DNA of 64,000 nt, taken from assembly GCA_033085395.1 (NCBI GenBank), contig JANQBS010000068.1:1-64000 (forward strand), given 5' to 3'. Every line of letters starts with the position of its first letter. The stretch's first letter is position 1. A program made the position numbers and the translations under genes. The notes below the pieces were generated by a model. It was not told where the DNA came from and made no database searches. It worked only from the letters and a program-made list of their open reading frames with translations. Source of the DNA: Xanthoparmelia taractica (lineage: Eukaryota; Ascomycota; Lecanoromycetes; Lecanorales; Parmeliaceae). Positions 46,162 through 58,577 of the stretch are shown in pieces.

Positions 46162-47736
46162 ATGGTACGCTGCTTGCGCTCCCGCGCTCCAGCTGCCTCT
46201 GACATGGTATTCGGCCCTACCAGCCACTGAAAATAGACCTACTGACCTTTCTCCCTAGCCTCCTTCAACGATGTTTCCAACATCGCCTCAGTGGATCCAA
46301 GACCTTGATCCTTCAAAAGAGACTGATGCCCTGGCATTAAGATCGATCTTTGACCCAAGATGTCGCGTTGCGAGGAAGTCTTGCTACAGATGCTCTTATC
46401 TAAAGCTAGAATGCCTCGTGAATCCTGATGTCTCCCCTCATTGTGTGGCTTGCTTTGCTAGAGGGGCTCATGTGTGTACAACGTGTTCACCAGACACGTG
46501 AGTGGTCTCTCGTTGGCTACATTCATGATTAATGGTTTAATTCACATCAGGTTCCACGGCGAAGCCGAAAGTGATGACGATGACGATGTAATAACTTCGG
46601 CCACACGTCGTCAGCGCAGGAAGACCGGCTCAGACACAGCGTCAGCAGCTATCGAGACCAGCAAGGCCCAGACGGTGACCCCCCCAAACGCATTGGAGAA
46701 CGGCCGCAAGCCATCAAAGATCATTAGTCTACCTGGTATCGTTCCCACCTCAGCTCGTGCACCTCCTAGGAATGCCACCAGCGAAGAGGGATCCTCGGAG
46801 ATGAAACAACAGAGCCGACCGAGCGTTCAAATTAAGCTGCTGGACAAGCCAGGCACACTCATTCCAAACAGTGTTAAACGCAAACGCCTTGAGCCTGATA
46901 TGACTGACGAGGCTGTAAAGGAAGCAACAGAGACCGTCAGTGCAACCGGGCATTCATCAGCTCAGGCGCACCACTCCTCAAAGCACAGATGTCTTGAACC
47001 TAATACATCTACCGAGGCCGCAATCACCAAAGCAGCAAAGACTATTAATACAGTCGAATCTTCATTGACTCATTTACATCAATCCCCAAAACATAAATGT
47101 CTTCGATCTGGTACGCCTCCTAAGAGTGCAACGGAAGCAACACAGACGGTCACTGCAGCCGAACCTTCATCAACTCAGTCACTTCAATCCCCAAAGCACA
47201 GATATATCGAAACTGATACATCTACCGAGGCCGCATCCGAAGCAAAACACACCCTCGACAGAGCCGGATCCTCATCAGCTCAATCACATCCATCCCCAGA
47301 GCCTTCTAAGATCCTCAACCTCAATGCGCAGTCCTCTCCAACGCACGAAACTCCCATATCATCCATCCCCGGAACGAGCATGTCCACCAAAAAGCAGAAC
47401 AACACAACTCTGTGGATCTCTATTCCCTCCTCGACCGACGCCGTCCCAATGACGCTACGCTCCTGCATGACAATGTCATCTCTCTTCCACTCCGTTTTCA
47501 AAATCTGTGGTCTCGCCGAGGGGCAGCAACAGCAACAGCAGCAAGAGAAAGTATTGGGCCTAAGGACGACGCTCGAATGGACGCACAACGTTGGCGGCGT
47601 CAAGAAGTATTTGATGCTGAAGCGCGATTTTGAAGATAGCTTTGATGTTTTTCTCCGGATTATTGATGCGCTGCCGTGCTGGGAGCAAGAAGGTGGATGC
47701 TGTTCTGTGGCCATTGAGGTCGTGATGATGGCTTGA
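46162..47736 (+). CDS. Cys-rich N-terminus, four-unit tandem repeat and conserved C-terminal domain protein
   Basis: Model: 46162-46206, 46259-46497 and 46551-47736, giving 489 aa. Intron 1 (52 nt) has a near-perfect branch site (TACTGAC) and CTAG acceptor; intron 2 is 53 nt. A start at 46271 (470 aa) is the alternative. Residues about 55-95 hold a Cys cluster (CRVARKSCYRCSYLKLEC, then CVACFARGAHVCTTC), possibly zinc-binding. The middle is basic and disordered with four imperfect repeats of about 35 residues, each starting KHRCLEPNTSTEA-like, encoded at about 46876-47299. The C-terminal part (TLWISIPSSTDAVPMTLRSC, LRTTLEWTHNVGGVKKYLML, FEDSFDVFLRIIDALPCW) looks globular, with a polyQ run inside. 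It may be a nuclear regulator; not established. Confidence 0.7.
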
Positions 47737-49732
47737 GGGGTGGTTTTTTTCTTTTTTTTTTTTTTTCTAGGAGAATTGCGAGCGTTGAGGGACCATGGTG
47801 CAATGAAATCATGACTGGAATTCTGATAGAAACTTTGCAGCACCCGGTGAGACGCAGTCTGGTGTTGATGTTGAGCATCGGAGGTGGACCAGCATTGTCG
47901 ACTTCCAGTTCTTTGATAGATTCTAAAGAATAGAGACAGGGAGATACACCTTACCAAGTTTTGAACACTCATGATTCCGCAAAACATAAACTATGCCATC
48001 TCCCTCAATTCAACAGAACGAAACAGTCCTCGTGGGCAAAAGCATCAAGCACTCCCTGATCCCCTTTCCTCCCCCTCTTCGCTGCCCAGCCCCATCACGT
48101 AACCTTCCTCACGCACAGACCTTCACACCCAAAGCAAACGTCCTGCTCCCACCCCCCGGGGGTCTGCAGCCTATGAGATCCAACGATGCGTCAATGTACG
48201 GAGTAGATTCCTGAGCAGAACAACATTTCGAAGCTCGCGCGGGAAGAAAATCAAATCTCAGGAGGGGAAGCAAGGGTTGGGAAAAGGTGGGCGTACTGTG
48301 TTGTGGCGCTGGGATCGATTTCCTTTTCGGTGGTGGTGCGTATGAACAGGTACCAAGTACAACATACATGCATAGTACGTATACCCAGAGTCGGAAGTTG
48401 TTGAAAGTAAGTAGGTAGCTTAGGAAGGAGAGAGGAGTGATATGGCCATAGTACCGGCTACCTGAGGCCTTGCGCCGGTTGGAGATTGTGGGTGTTGTTT
48501 GGGAATACATGACCTGCGTCTGTTGGTGAGGGACCGTCGAACGTGATAAATAGGCGTTCGGAGAGAATGTGGGTATGGTGGTGCGGTGGGTTGTATGGTA
48601 GGTTGTTTCCTCGTGAGCGGTATGCTGTGCCTAAGTGGTTGTATGTAACACTCTGGGGACATGGTCAAAGTGCTCGCTCCCTGTTTCTGCAGTCGGTTTG
48701 GCTGGATGTGGTATACCGATTTCTCTTTCTTGAAGTTGTCACCTTTGTCAGCACAGTGATAGCATTTTTTTTGCCCTCGTCAAAGCCCTATTCTGGTGCA
48801 GCAAGGCGAGCTACGTAGCCCATAGTGAAAGAAGTCAAAAAAAGTTGAAAACAAGCGAGGCAAAAAAAAAGGACAAAAATATAAACACAACTTCGGATTC
48901 GAACCCTGGGTCTCCTCCCTCCCTCCCTCCTCCAACACCTACCCTCCCCCAAGCACCCAGCCTCCGATGATCCAAGGGAAAAAAAAAGGTAAAAAAGCAA
49001 AAACGATATCCCAGGTACCAGTTGCTCCCGAATCAATGGAGTCTACTGTAATTGATATAGGAAAATTGGCCTGTAAACTTGCCCCTTCGTGGGGGCGGTT
49101 GAGGCGGCCGTTTTTCGCTCGAGCCGGCGTTATTGTGGTGATTTGAAACTAGTCAATTCAGCCATCAGGGCTATATGAGAATTGTGTTGCTAAAATGGAA
49201 TATAAATCAATACAATTTTATTTTGGCGGCAGAACATAAAGTCACAACAGTACATTCGTTTTTCGATGAACAATACTCTTAAAGTTGTATGCGTTGGAGT
49301 TGGTGGCCTGGCGTTGCCACGTATTATATTTCATCAAGTTGTAGCTTCTTATCGAGTCGAGAAGCGAGATTTCAGAGAACTTTTCAAGCAGTCGATGCAT
49401 GCATGTACAGTCAAGCGGAAAACGTTGGCTCAGACGAAGGGATGCTGCATCTTATTTGGCACCTAGTGCGTTTCTCTTTGCATACCAGGTCAACACACGT
49501 ATCATGGCCTGAGGAGGTAGCCTGAGGAGGCGACCTGATCTTCTCCTGATCTTCAGCCGGGCCTGACATGGGCTGAGCCCAAGCTAGGATACGTTTTCGA
49601 GCGAAAGCTGCTTGTTGTGGGAGGGCCCAGAGGGCAGGATCCATTTTCAAGCTTAGAGACCTGCAACAGCTCTTTGCCTGCCGTATACATGGATGAATGT
49701 TTTCTTTGCGAGGTTGCGTCCTCGATGAAGCC
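47737..49732. other. Long non-coding stretch with simple repeats
   Basis: Poly-T tract at about 47746-47766 just after the preceding stop, and CCTC repeats near 48912-48935. Short frames on both strands show no family features. A tRNA-like B-box near 48896-48910 was examined and rejected. Confidence 0.5.
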
Positions 49733-50446
49733 TCAACCCTCACTGTCACTATGCTCCACCCCATTCCCATTCCGTTCTGGTGTAGACATATCCTCCTCCC
49801 TACTCCCATTGACTTCCACCTCCACCACCTGATCCTCATCATCATCGTCCAATCCCTCCAGCTCTTCTCCCAGGGGACTCTCCCTGACCTCCAATACCCC
49901 GAGATCCTCCAGCACCGTCCTGAGTGGCAACTTCCTCAAACTGGTACCACAAACTCTTTCCTTCGTCAGAAGATCATCGACGAACTGATCAATATACGTA
50001 AGCGCATATCCACCATCCCTCGTCCTCCTCCTCAACTTTCTCCAGTCTCCCAGCAACGGCTCCAATATACCATACACCTCCTTCGCCTCAAACGTCAAGC
50101 GTATATAAAAGGCAGCCAGTGCACTCAAGTACTTGAACTCCTCCTGCCTTAGGTATTCGAGTACGATATCCCTCTCCGGCATCAACTGTAGCAATTTCAT
50201 AGCAAGGCACAGGAAGGGCGTAGGCTTCTGCTGGCCGTACGTGCCGCCAATGAATGTGAGAGCGGCAGCACGGTCACAGAGGGTGGCTTCGTTAATGGCG
50301 AAGCATTGTTCTTTCCAGTAGTAGGATTCGATTATGCGGTCGCGGACAGGCTTTTCGAGAAGGTGGACGGGGTTCTGATCATGGATTGTGGCGCCGCTGT
50401 AGCCGCGGGAGTCGAAGAGGCGTTTAGCGTCTGCTTGGTGGGACAT
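49733..50446 (-). CDS. prp38: Pre-mRNA-splicing factor Prp38
   Basis: One exon, 237 aa. The PRP38 domain covers residues 1 to about 180 (MSHQADAKRLFDSRGYSGAT, LLEKPVRDRIIESYYWKEQC, LCDRAAALTFIGGTYG, YLSALAAFYIRLTF, DWRKLRRR, YALTYIDQFVDDLL). Prp38 is part of the U4/U6.U5 tri-snRNP and is needed to activate the spliceosome. The C-terminus is a short acidic tail; many fungal homologues are of comparable size. With cwc24 it is the second splicing gene in the window, unlinked by operon-like spacing. Confidence 0.93.
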   Translation of the reverse strand: MSHQADAKRLFDSRGYSGATIHDQNPVHLLEKPVRDRIIESYYWKEQCFAINEATLCDRAAALTFIGGTYGQQKPTPFLCLAMKLLQLMPERDIVLEYLRQEEFKYLSALAAFYIRLTFEAKEVYGILEPLLGDWRKLRRRTRDGGYALTYIDQFVDDLLTKERVCGTSLRKLPLRTVLEDLGVLEVRESPLGEELEGLDDDDEDQVVEVEVNGSREEDMSTPERNGNGVEHSDSEG

Positions 50447-52309
50447 TATGAGAGACGTAAGGGTTGAGTATGATATGGGAGGCTCTTGCTGGGGTGTATG
50501 CTAAAATCCATGGCACATAATGGGGAGTATCAGGTATCGCATTTCGTTTGAAGTGGGCTTGGTATAATGTGTTTATTCTACAGAGACGCTTGACCGCTTC
50601 GGAACGGGCCGGTAGAACTAGCCTGTGGCTGTGCTTGCTCTCGCACATTTCAATCAATTAATTCCTCCACCTACTGCGAAGACCGAATAGTGCAGCATAA
50701 TAACGTCTGAGTAAGCATCGCCAGCAAGTTAGGAATTACTCCAAGTCGAAAAACATTGGCTGCTTCAAGCAGAAGATGACAATCATTCTTTCAAGCTTCT
50801 ACGCTAGATCTGCCTTTAATGATGCGCCAGGAGTCTGATCATTACGAGTGTCGGTCTCTGATGACCTAGATGACTTCCGTTAGGTTGTGCTTCTGTGGGA
50901 GAAAGAAGTGCCTACCAAGCACCTGGATAGTAAAGTTGTCCATTCAGATATTATTTGACGACTTCGAGCCATCGACGAGAAGCTGAGCACAACCCTTCGC
51001 CACACCGACAAGAGCATCAGTGTCCGGCGCCAAAGACTCAAAGAAGCACCCGAGACGCAATCTAATGCTTAATTGAACCCACCGAATCTCGAAGGTGTCC
51101 GCGTTACTCAGCTCTTATTGGTAGACGACGCCACGCGGCACGTGATCTACTATCTCGACGTCGCTTCTGGCTCTGTAGTACCCATTAGATTGTTCAACGT
51201 GTTGGTTCAGAGAGCCTTAGAAAAGAATTTGACTGCCACCGGATCCTTCATCACTTCGCACCTTACCTGCCACGGCGGTCTAGGGTGGCCCTGAGAGCAA
51301 TCGATTGCATAACAAATACGCTTGTCACCCTGGAATTGTCAAAATGAAAAAATGTCATATATGACGGCACTTTTGAGACTCCTGAGACTTTTACGTACAA
51401 ACTAGGGCAGTCCGACCATAGATGCGGCTAGAAGTAGTCCAACAAATTTCGCAAATATGCGCCTGTTAGCGAGCACAAGGATACCTACGTCCCCCGGCTG
51501 AACCTCGTCATCTCGTGGTATCAGACACCTTGGACTACTTCGCCACCGTATCGCGATCATTATATCGCCGGACTGATAAGAATATTTTCGGCGTTCGAAA
51601 AGGTCGGTGTCAAGTTTGTGTGGGTCACCGGGCCATTTTCCAAAGATATGCCATTTGGCGAACGCCTATGTGAGTGGCCTGAATAGATACGCTTAGGCAC
51701 AAGTCTAGGAATGAGGCCCGAGGTAGGAAATGGACGTGTTCGTTGCTAAGGTTAGTTTTTCAGGGTCTGTGGTGGAGCAAGACACCTAGGATGTGGAACG
51801 TTTCTTACCCAATGGGCAATATACAGCTTCTACATGCGCGACTTCAGATAGGCAAAACCATAGATTATTATATCCCCAAATTAGCCATCTCCGGAGCAAG
51901 CTCCGTCTCTCACATTTCAGCTGCCGTTGTTAGCGCGCTTCGATGGCTAAAAATCGCATACGGAGTACAGAACATCCCTTTCCTCTCGCTTATACGTACC
52001 AACAACAAAACCGGGTTGTCACTGTCAGCATTCGGATATATGATGACGGAACCTTAAAGGTTGGTTGGCGCCCAATGGAATGCGCAAGAAAATCACTGCC
52101 GAAGCGACCCTTATCATCCGTATTTGCGAGCCAGTCGAACAAAGCAAGAGGATGGTGCGTGCGTCGGTGAATGAGTGGACTAGCTACTTTACACACGTGG
52201 GTTACTGCATGATACCACACGTTAGTAGTACTATCCCACTGATTAGCGATTTTGTTTCAAAATATTTACACGCCCGTGTTGTGACATAGACTTTCAATAA
52301 GGATTTAGC
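50447..52309. other. No supported gene
   Basis: Both strands are rich in stops. Some stretches (51.05-51.3, 51.5-51.7 kb) read like fragments of proteins but cannot be tied to a family; they could be old pseudogene debris. Confidence 0.45.
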
Positions 52310-52965
52310 ATGCTTGTTCCCAAGGCCGTCAGTCTCGCAATCCGGCTCAAAGTACTCTCCACAGTCGCGCTCACGGCATCCCTTCCCATCCATGATCCCC
52401 TCCCTGTAACAACGATCAGCTTGTTAGAGTCGCACAGTCCGGTCCTCCCAACCAACCGAAGCTTTCTCAACTCATTACCACTAAAGTTCGTCTCTCCCCC
52501 TTTCTCTCCCTGCCTCTACCTTCCACACGAACCTGCCCGGCTGAAATACCACCCAGCGTTATCCCCTTGGACCCGGTTTTTTACAGAATCCGAGATACCT
52601 CCGTCTCCATCTGCCTCCACGACTACGGTTCGCGCCTTTCTATCCAATCTACCTACCGCACCCTCGAATACGCAGTGCAAGATGTGATGGACCACGTCTT
52701 GGCCGAACCCAGCGGAGGGGAAATGCCAATGACGCGCCAGTTCCCGGGGTACGTTTACCAGGCGGACCACGTGAGGCTGCAGGTGCAGTCGCTGCCGGAG
52801 CCGACGCCGGCGATGACGTGGGGGATGTGGGGGGATGCGCTTCGGGGGCTGCGGCTGTTTGGGGAACGCTGGGAGTTTATGGTGTTAAAGTTTGACATTT
52901 GGGAGGATTTCGATAAGGAGGGTGAGAAGCCGGTCGGGATTGGGCATTTGTGGTTGGTTGGGTGA
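52310..52965 (+). CDS. Putative secreted hypothetical protein, exon structure unresolved
   Basis: The ATG at 52310 opens a plausible signal peptide (AIRLKVLSTVALTASLPIHD). A different frame from about 52540 to the stop at 52965 carries a well-formed domain: DPVFYRIRDTSVSICLHDYG, a Tyr/Trp-rich middle, then LRLFGERWEFMVLKFDIW. The pattern resembles small conserved fungal proteins with a D-P-x-Y-x-I start. An intron between about 52400 and 52560, or a frameshift, must link the two; I could not fix the sites. The 3' part is GC-rich and likely real. Confidence 0.5.
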
Positions 52966-53082
52966 TTGGGGATTTGTGGTTGGCGGTCTATGGTTTGCGG
53001 TTTATGGTTGACGGTTTGGGGGTGTGGGTTCGAGGTTTGGGTTTCCGTGGAGATTTTGAGGGGTCTCTTGTCTCTGTGATCG

Positions 53083-53230
53083 TTGAGAGAAATACACTCG
53101 TCGGGAGAGAATACACTCGGGAGAGAATACACTCGTCGGGAGAGAATACACTCGGGAAGGAATACACTCGGGAGAGAATACACTCGTCGGGAGGGAATAA
53201 ACTCGGGAGGGAATACACTGGTCGGGAGCT
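53083..53230. repeat. Minisatellite of alternating 19- and 16-bp units
   Basis: Units GTCGGGAGAGAATACACTC (19 bp) and GGGAGAGAATACACTC (16 bp) alternate; about eight units are present, the first and last degenerate. The two unit types differ only by the leading GTC. It begins about 120 bp after the stop at 52965, behind a GGTTTGGG-rich stretch. Confidence 0.9.
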
Positions 53231-54398
53231 GATCGCTATCGCACAATACAACATGGGAAATATCCGTACAACATGATAGATCGGACCTCCTGATTTCTAC
53301 CGTTACACATATTAAGCAAAATTAGAAACACAAACTTGGGCTGTAAATGGCGGATATTCGTACCTCGCGTCATCGCCTCCACTGTTGATGCCTATCTCGT
53401 TTTGATTACGTGGCTGATGCTAGGCAAGCTGTCAGGAGTCTGCGGTCGTTGCTGTACATGATACCGAGTCAAGAAAAGTAGCAGACTTCGATGCCGGCTT
53501 CGTCTGGATGTGCGCCATCCAATGAGTATTAGGCTGACTGGACTGGGCCGTAGTCTACACAACCGTCGACAAGGCTGAATTCGCTAAAGCTGTCCGCTTT
53601 ATAAATGACTTGTAGCCTCTTTGTATGATAACACCATATGTGGCACGCTTTCGAATTGCGTCTGAAGCTCGCGCTGTTCTGTTCTGTTCTATTCTACTGA
53701 AGTGACTTGCCGCGTGAATGGTGAGTACTGCCACGTGTATCACTTTTGTATAGTTCACGAGTATGAGGCCTATGTGCGGATGGCTTAGGCACCATGGTCG
53801 CCATTTCCTGGCTAGTGCTCGTTCGTCTACTGCCCATAAGATGGACAGTAAACTAAACACGGAACACCACGCGAGATCACGTGAACTACTGTTGAAATAA
53901 TGGTGACGGATGATTGTGTGGTTATGAAAAGATTCTGACTTTATATACAAGCGATAGGGCTGAGTAGTGGCAAAACCCCAACAAACAAAGCCCCAACCCC
54001 GAGGTCGCGATGTATATACAGATGAAGTGGCCGGGTAGACGAAGCAATGCTGACGATGAATACCGACTTCGGAGTGGAAACACGAGGAGAATGAAGAGCA
54101 CAAAATATCTGGGACATCGTCTGCATACGGCTCACCCTAATCGACAGCCTCCACTCGCGGCCCCCACATTGGAAAAATGATTGCATCGTCTCATAAGCGC
54201 GTGGTCGCTTAGTTGATCCTAGACGCGGTCTGTGAGTCCTTTTACCTTCACCGAATCACCGTCGCTTCTCCCTCTCGCAACAGCTAGGCATCTCGGAGTA
54301 GTGTTGGACGATTTCGAGAGATCTAAGACAAAACCGGAACAATTTGCAGCGCCGACGCCAGCAACGTAGACGTTTGATCGTTCCTGACCACCACAAAG
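53231..54398. other. No supported gene
   Basis: A long minus-strand frame (54103-53555) has unusual composition and no recognisable domain; I regard it as chance. A short TTCTG microsatellite lies near 53676-53692. Confidence 0.4.
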
Positions 54399-54749
54399 TT
54401 GGTGAACGATGTTTGGAAAAGTCTCCATCAACCATCGACCGGGACGTGGGACGGCTACGAATGCGCTCCAAAGGGCGACCCGAATGACCCACTAAGCCCG
54501 ACAATCAACATATATGGGGTGGAGGCACACCACCCGAGTTCTTTAGAGGCGTTGGACTGCTTCGATCTGTACAGTGACTGTTTGCAAGCGGGGATCAATA
54601 ACCACTGTGCGGTCAACACTTCATGTCAGTCCAAGTCATCCCGCGATAATTTGGATCCGTGATAGGAGATTCACTTATGGGCAGACATAGGTGGCAAATC
54701 GTACTACTTACCGAGATTAGAAGCGCGAAGCACTACTCAACATTATTGA
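54399..54749 (+). CDS. Partial gene: 3' exons of a Cys-containing conserved protein
   Basis: The first exon segment (to 54624) contains GYECAPKGDPNDPLSPTINI, YGVEAHHPSSLEALDCFDLY and CLQAGINNHCAVNTS, with evenly spaced Cys. A 60-nt intron (54625-54684, GT-AG) joins in phase to IGGKSYYLPRLEARSTTQHY and a TGA at 54747-54749. The 5' part was not found: the frame before 54399 has no convincing start, so the left limit is nominal. Cys spacing suggests a secreted or lumenal protein. No family is recognised with certainty. Confidence 0.4.
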
Positions 54750-54877
54750 ACCGCATGATGGATGTTGATATGCGACGATGACGCTGTTAACGATCCAGTC
54801 CCTCGTAGCTTTTAACCCGCAGCTTCTGCAAATTCTTATCGAAGCCTCGTTGATTGTTCGTTTGTGCCGGCGCAGAA

Positions 54878-55841
54878 ATGGCTGTTTCTCCTCCTGGTTT
54901 CTCTCTGGTGTACTATGTACTCTTATGCATGCTCGTACGAGACAGCCTGTCTGTTCCGACGACTGCAGTCAGACAGGCTCGAGACCTTACCACCAAACCT
55001 CTCTCCCTCCCTCTTATTTCATCGCTCGGTCTCATCCCAACCCGAAATATTACCTCTTCTCGTGAGGATTTTGACGTGGTTTACCGTGTCCCCAACACGT
55101 ACGTAATTCCGGAATGACTTGCTTCCTACTGGAACCAAAGCATAAGTCCCAAGACACGCGTTAGGGGCAGAAACACTCCCTATCCACACTTGGCTTTACT
55201 ACTTGGAGCTACTTTGTATCCCGAGGAAGAAGCACAACTAATTCCGAAAACACCATTAGCCAGATAAAAATGCTTTTCAACCTAGGCTTCCACGTCGATG
55301 CGATAGGGATGCAACATACCATTGACGCAGCCAGGAAGTAAGCTGACCCTGCCTTATATGGTCGAATCAAGCTGACGGGCACAACAGCTACTGTGACCTG
55401 CAGATCCAAAGGAGTGGTGATGTGCCGCTTCCGCAAATCGAAGACCCCTTCCATGACGATCTGGGCTACGGAGTTGCAATTCATGTCGTGTCGACGAATA
55501 TACACTATCGCCTCACTTGGAGAATCCTAGGGGGAAGCATGCAAGGACTCTGGGACATTCTCGTTGAGGGGAATAGGCATAAGGTATGTGAGCGTCCAAG
55601 GACATGTATCCTGATTGGTCCTGTGATGTGGTTTTCCGTTAGGATTTGAATTTCTCCCTTAACACTTTCGTACTACTCTCTTTCTGTTCAGATCTTGATT
55701 TTAAATCGTACTAATTCAAATGGGTTGGTGCAGGAGGCTGAATTCGTTATCTTGTATGCGGGCATAGGTACCGTGGGCAGGGGCAAGATAACTGAAGCGG
55801 GGCGGGCACCCGATCTGCAACAAAAGGGAGATATCATGTAA
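54878..55841 (+). CDS. Putative secreted protein, multi-exon
   Basis: The ATG at 54878 opens a signal peptide (VYYVLLCMLVRDSLS). The first exon ends near 55096 (VYRVPNT, donor GTACGT). The region 55165-55337 has two competing open frames, one of which stops, so this part is unsettled. Introns 55338-55403 (66 nt) and 55584-55733 (150 nt) then join QIQRSGDVPLPQIEDPFHDD, LGYGVAIHVVSTNIHYRLTW, LGGSMQGLWDILVEGNR and EAEFVILYAGIGTVGRGKI to TAA at 55839-55841. The motif order D-P-F-x-D-D-L-G-x-G / LTW-x-I / GLWD / GxVGRGKI recalls an uncharacterised secreted family of dothideomycetes. The 3' half is well supported, the middle less so. Confidence 0.55.
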
Positions 55842-57434
55842 ACAAAACCCAGGCACCAATTGGCAGCGGCGAAATCTTTCGCGTCTCTCAAAACTAGAAT
55901 TCTATATCAGCAATCTTTTAGAATGATCCAATCCCGAACCTTTACGCTGAGCCAATTCTCAGGTGACTCGTCTGATTAGGAACAGCATGTCTAGCATATC
56001 TTGCTCAAGATCTGAAGGAGAAAATTCGCTCTAGCTATCCATTTCGTCACCGAAGTTTACCTCACAATTCGAGTCCCAGAGCGGGCCACGAATTGGTCAT
56101 TGCTGGTACTGACTCTTCAGCATCCACAATCCAATAATAATCTCACACGCAGGGTATGTTATGTGGCAGCACTCGATGCGAAATGCTACGGGGATATCAA
56201 ACATGTAAACGGACACTCAATGCGACGAGATACTGTGACTTAGCTCACGTGATCCTCGGCGCCGGCGCAAAGCTCTGCCCTCTTCGACGACACCTTCACC
56301 AACGTAGCATTCTTTAATATCCCGGTCCTAGCGACCCACATCATAATCTGAAGGCAATGACATATCCCAGCACATGAAAGTATGAAACATACACCATCAT
56401 CTCTGCCTCCACTCACACACCTGGTCTTCGTGCTCGCAGCGCAGCGAATCGACCGAACAAGTTAGGCAGATCTTTGTTGATGAGACAACTGAACACTGTG
56501 GATAGCAGTGCACACAAAGTCCTTTTCGCACATAGGAGCTTGAGACCCGTGATACCTCGCGGTAAAAGGACGAGACTGGAAAAAAAGCGATCGATATCTC
56601 GTTTACTTTAAGTTCTAGTCGAAGAAAGCGGCCACTTTGAACGAATGAATGAATGAATGAAGGAATGAATGGAGGTCCCGCCCGATACGGTCTACCTAGG
56701 TCAATCATTTGGACAGGGTTCGTGTTCTGGAGGACATCGAACACGACCAGAAACTCTGCAACCTGGCACGTAGTCAAGCACCGCGTTTCCCAAACCCACA
56801 TCGTGCGCAATAATCATTCTCCCAAAAGATTATGTAACGTAGATATATGAATCGTGAAACCAAACCTCTTCATGTATATCACATAGACGTGGGCCGCCTG
56901 GGAATAATTAGAGGAAGAGAGAGCGCAGCGTGGGGCTTGCTTTGCGGAGCTGGTAGCCTGAAGTGCGGCGTGCAGCAATAATAGCTGGGGTGAACCCCCG
57001 GGCCCGATGGCCCCGGAGGGGGCTGGATGGTAAAGGCGGGTTCCGAGTCAGATAGATTGGCGGATCCCGGTCGCAGCGGAGTAAATTTTACATGGCTGAA
57101 AACACGTAATGCAGTCTACGTTACAATTGTTTCATCAAGAGCGCACATGCAGACTGAGTCTGCCTTATAGATTCGGACAGGGGAGCGACAGTTGGTCCAA
57201 CCTCCCGAAACGAACCACACTCGAACCCACACCTCAGCCAATCACGTCTGGTGCTTCTGCTGTGCTCAATCACACATTATCATCTCCTCGAGGCTTTCCT
57301 GCACTACCTCTGTCAACAAAGCTGCCGATGCTCTCTACCGTCACCCTCTTCTGGTCCAGATGTCCGTGAGTGTTCAGAGTGCAGTGACTATTACAGTCCG
57401 TAAGCGCTGGTTCTCTATTCAAGAAAGGGAAGCC
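55842..57434. other. No supported gene
   Basis: A GAAT microsatellite is at about 56642-56672. A GC-rich palindromic patch lies near 56992-57025. A stretch at 56.0-56.2 kb reads vaguely like a P450 segment but was rejected. Confidence 0.45.
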
Positions 57435-58577
57435 TTACGAATTATAATCATAGTCTTTTTCGTCCCAAGACTTCAAGGTGTCTGTGTTCTCAGAACCTGA
57501 TTTCGCGCCCGACGAACCAGAGCCGCTCTCCACGGCTGTTTTCCCCGACTTCTTGCCCGAAAAACCAGAGCCGCTTCCCACTGCGGTCGTAGAGCCTTCT
57601 GATGGTTTGCGCTCCTCGGCACCCGTAATGGTTCGGACGGCAACACTGCGCATGTTTCGCATGAAGCCTTTCGTGGATGTTCCGGCGAAAAGGGGTCGCA
57701 AAAGAGGCAGGCATGCGCCCACAATACCGAGAGCCGACTCAATAAACGACCATAGTAAAGCGGGTGTCTCGTACCATGTTATGTCGTAATCGCCTCCCTC
57801 TGCCTGGCTTATGATGTGGTAAAAGACGACGAGCTTCGCGATCCCGGAAAGGACTGTCAGAAGCCCAAGAAGGAAGATAGCGGTTACACCGACTTTGTGC
57901 CTTGGGGGCATTTGGAGTGCCCAGATGCAAGGGATCGGCAGCGATAGGATCATCACATCGGTCAGTACGTCCGTCCACGCCTGCGCTAGGTACATCATGT
58001 TCGTGTTGATGCACAAAGCGACTGCAGCTCCGGAATACTCCCAATTCAACGATATCGGATAGCATTGAAGCAGATTCGCAAAAAAGAAGGCAACGGTCCA
58101 GATGCCAATGATACTTATCATTGTCCAGACAGCGGCATTGAAGGTGTTGCCTCGAAAGACTCGTTTGTAGAAGAGCAGCACCGAGAGCTTCGTGAGGCCG
58201 TACGTCAACGTGGTGCTCAGCTGCTGTGCGTAGTTGACTTCCAGGAAAACCACGTCACGACGAGTCCAGACTCCATTGCCTTCGTCATCCAGTACCACGT
58301 GTCGGGCAAGATCTCCATCAGCGGCTCCAACGTAGATGCATATTGCGGTGACGATGGTGAATATCTGTGTGTCAAGGTCACTCGTTGGCTCTGGCCGAGG
58401 TCAAAGCAGGCAGGGACACAAAGGTGAACTAACCATGGCTGCCACAATCGTATAGTCATCCCAGCCAAGTCCCACCTTTTTCAAACGCCTGGCACAGAAA
58501 CGTAGCAATATAGCTATGAGGGCCAACAGGGCCAAGAATGCGGTCACACCGACCACTTGACCTGGAGATTGTGCCAT
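57435..58577 (-). CDS. SAT4/rhodopsin-domain integral membrane protein (PTH11-like family)
   Basis: Two exons, 58577-58434 and 58364-57435, give 357 aa; the intron is 69 nt with GT-AG ends. Seven membrane helices are expected: the first in exon 1 (VTAFLALLALIAILL), followed by the family hallmark LGWDDYTIVAAM; then IFTIVTAICIYVGAA, a QQLSTTLTYGLTKLSVLLFY segment, WTMISIIGIWTVAFFFANLL, DVMILSLPIPCIWAL, VGVTAIFLLGLLTVLSGIAK, and ALLWSFIESALGIVGACLPL followed by LRPLF. The cytoplasmic tail is Ser/Gly-rich with an imperfect SGSG-KSG-type repeat. Members include PTH11-like GPCR candidates and many of unknown role; this copy lacks an N-terminal CFEM domain. Surface location is likely, ligand unknown. 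Confidence 0.88.

Noticed and set aside
48896..48912. GGATTCGAACCCTGG, a reverse-strand tRNA B-box
   Set aside because: The T-stem pairs only two bases and no acceptor stem partner exists upstream.
53555..54186. 182-codon minus-strand open frame
   Set aside because: Composition is odd, no domain or signal is seen, and an overlapping frame is equally long; likely chance.
55990..56290. Possible P450 remnant (LKEKIRSS, HELVIAGTDSSAS)
   Set aside because: The motifs are in the wrong order for a P450, and no haem-binding Cys loop follows.
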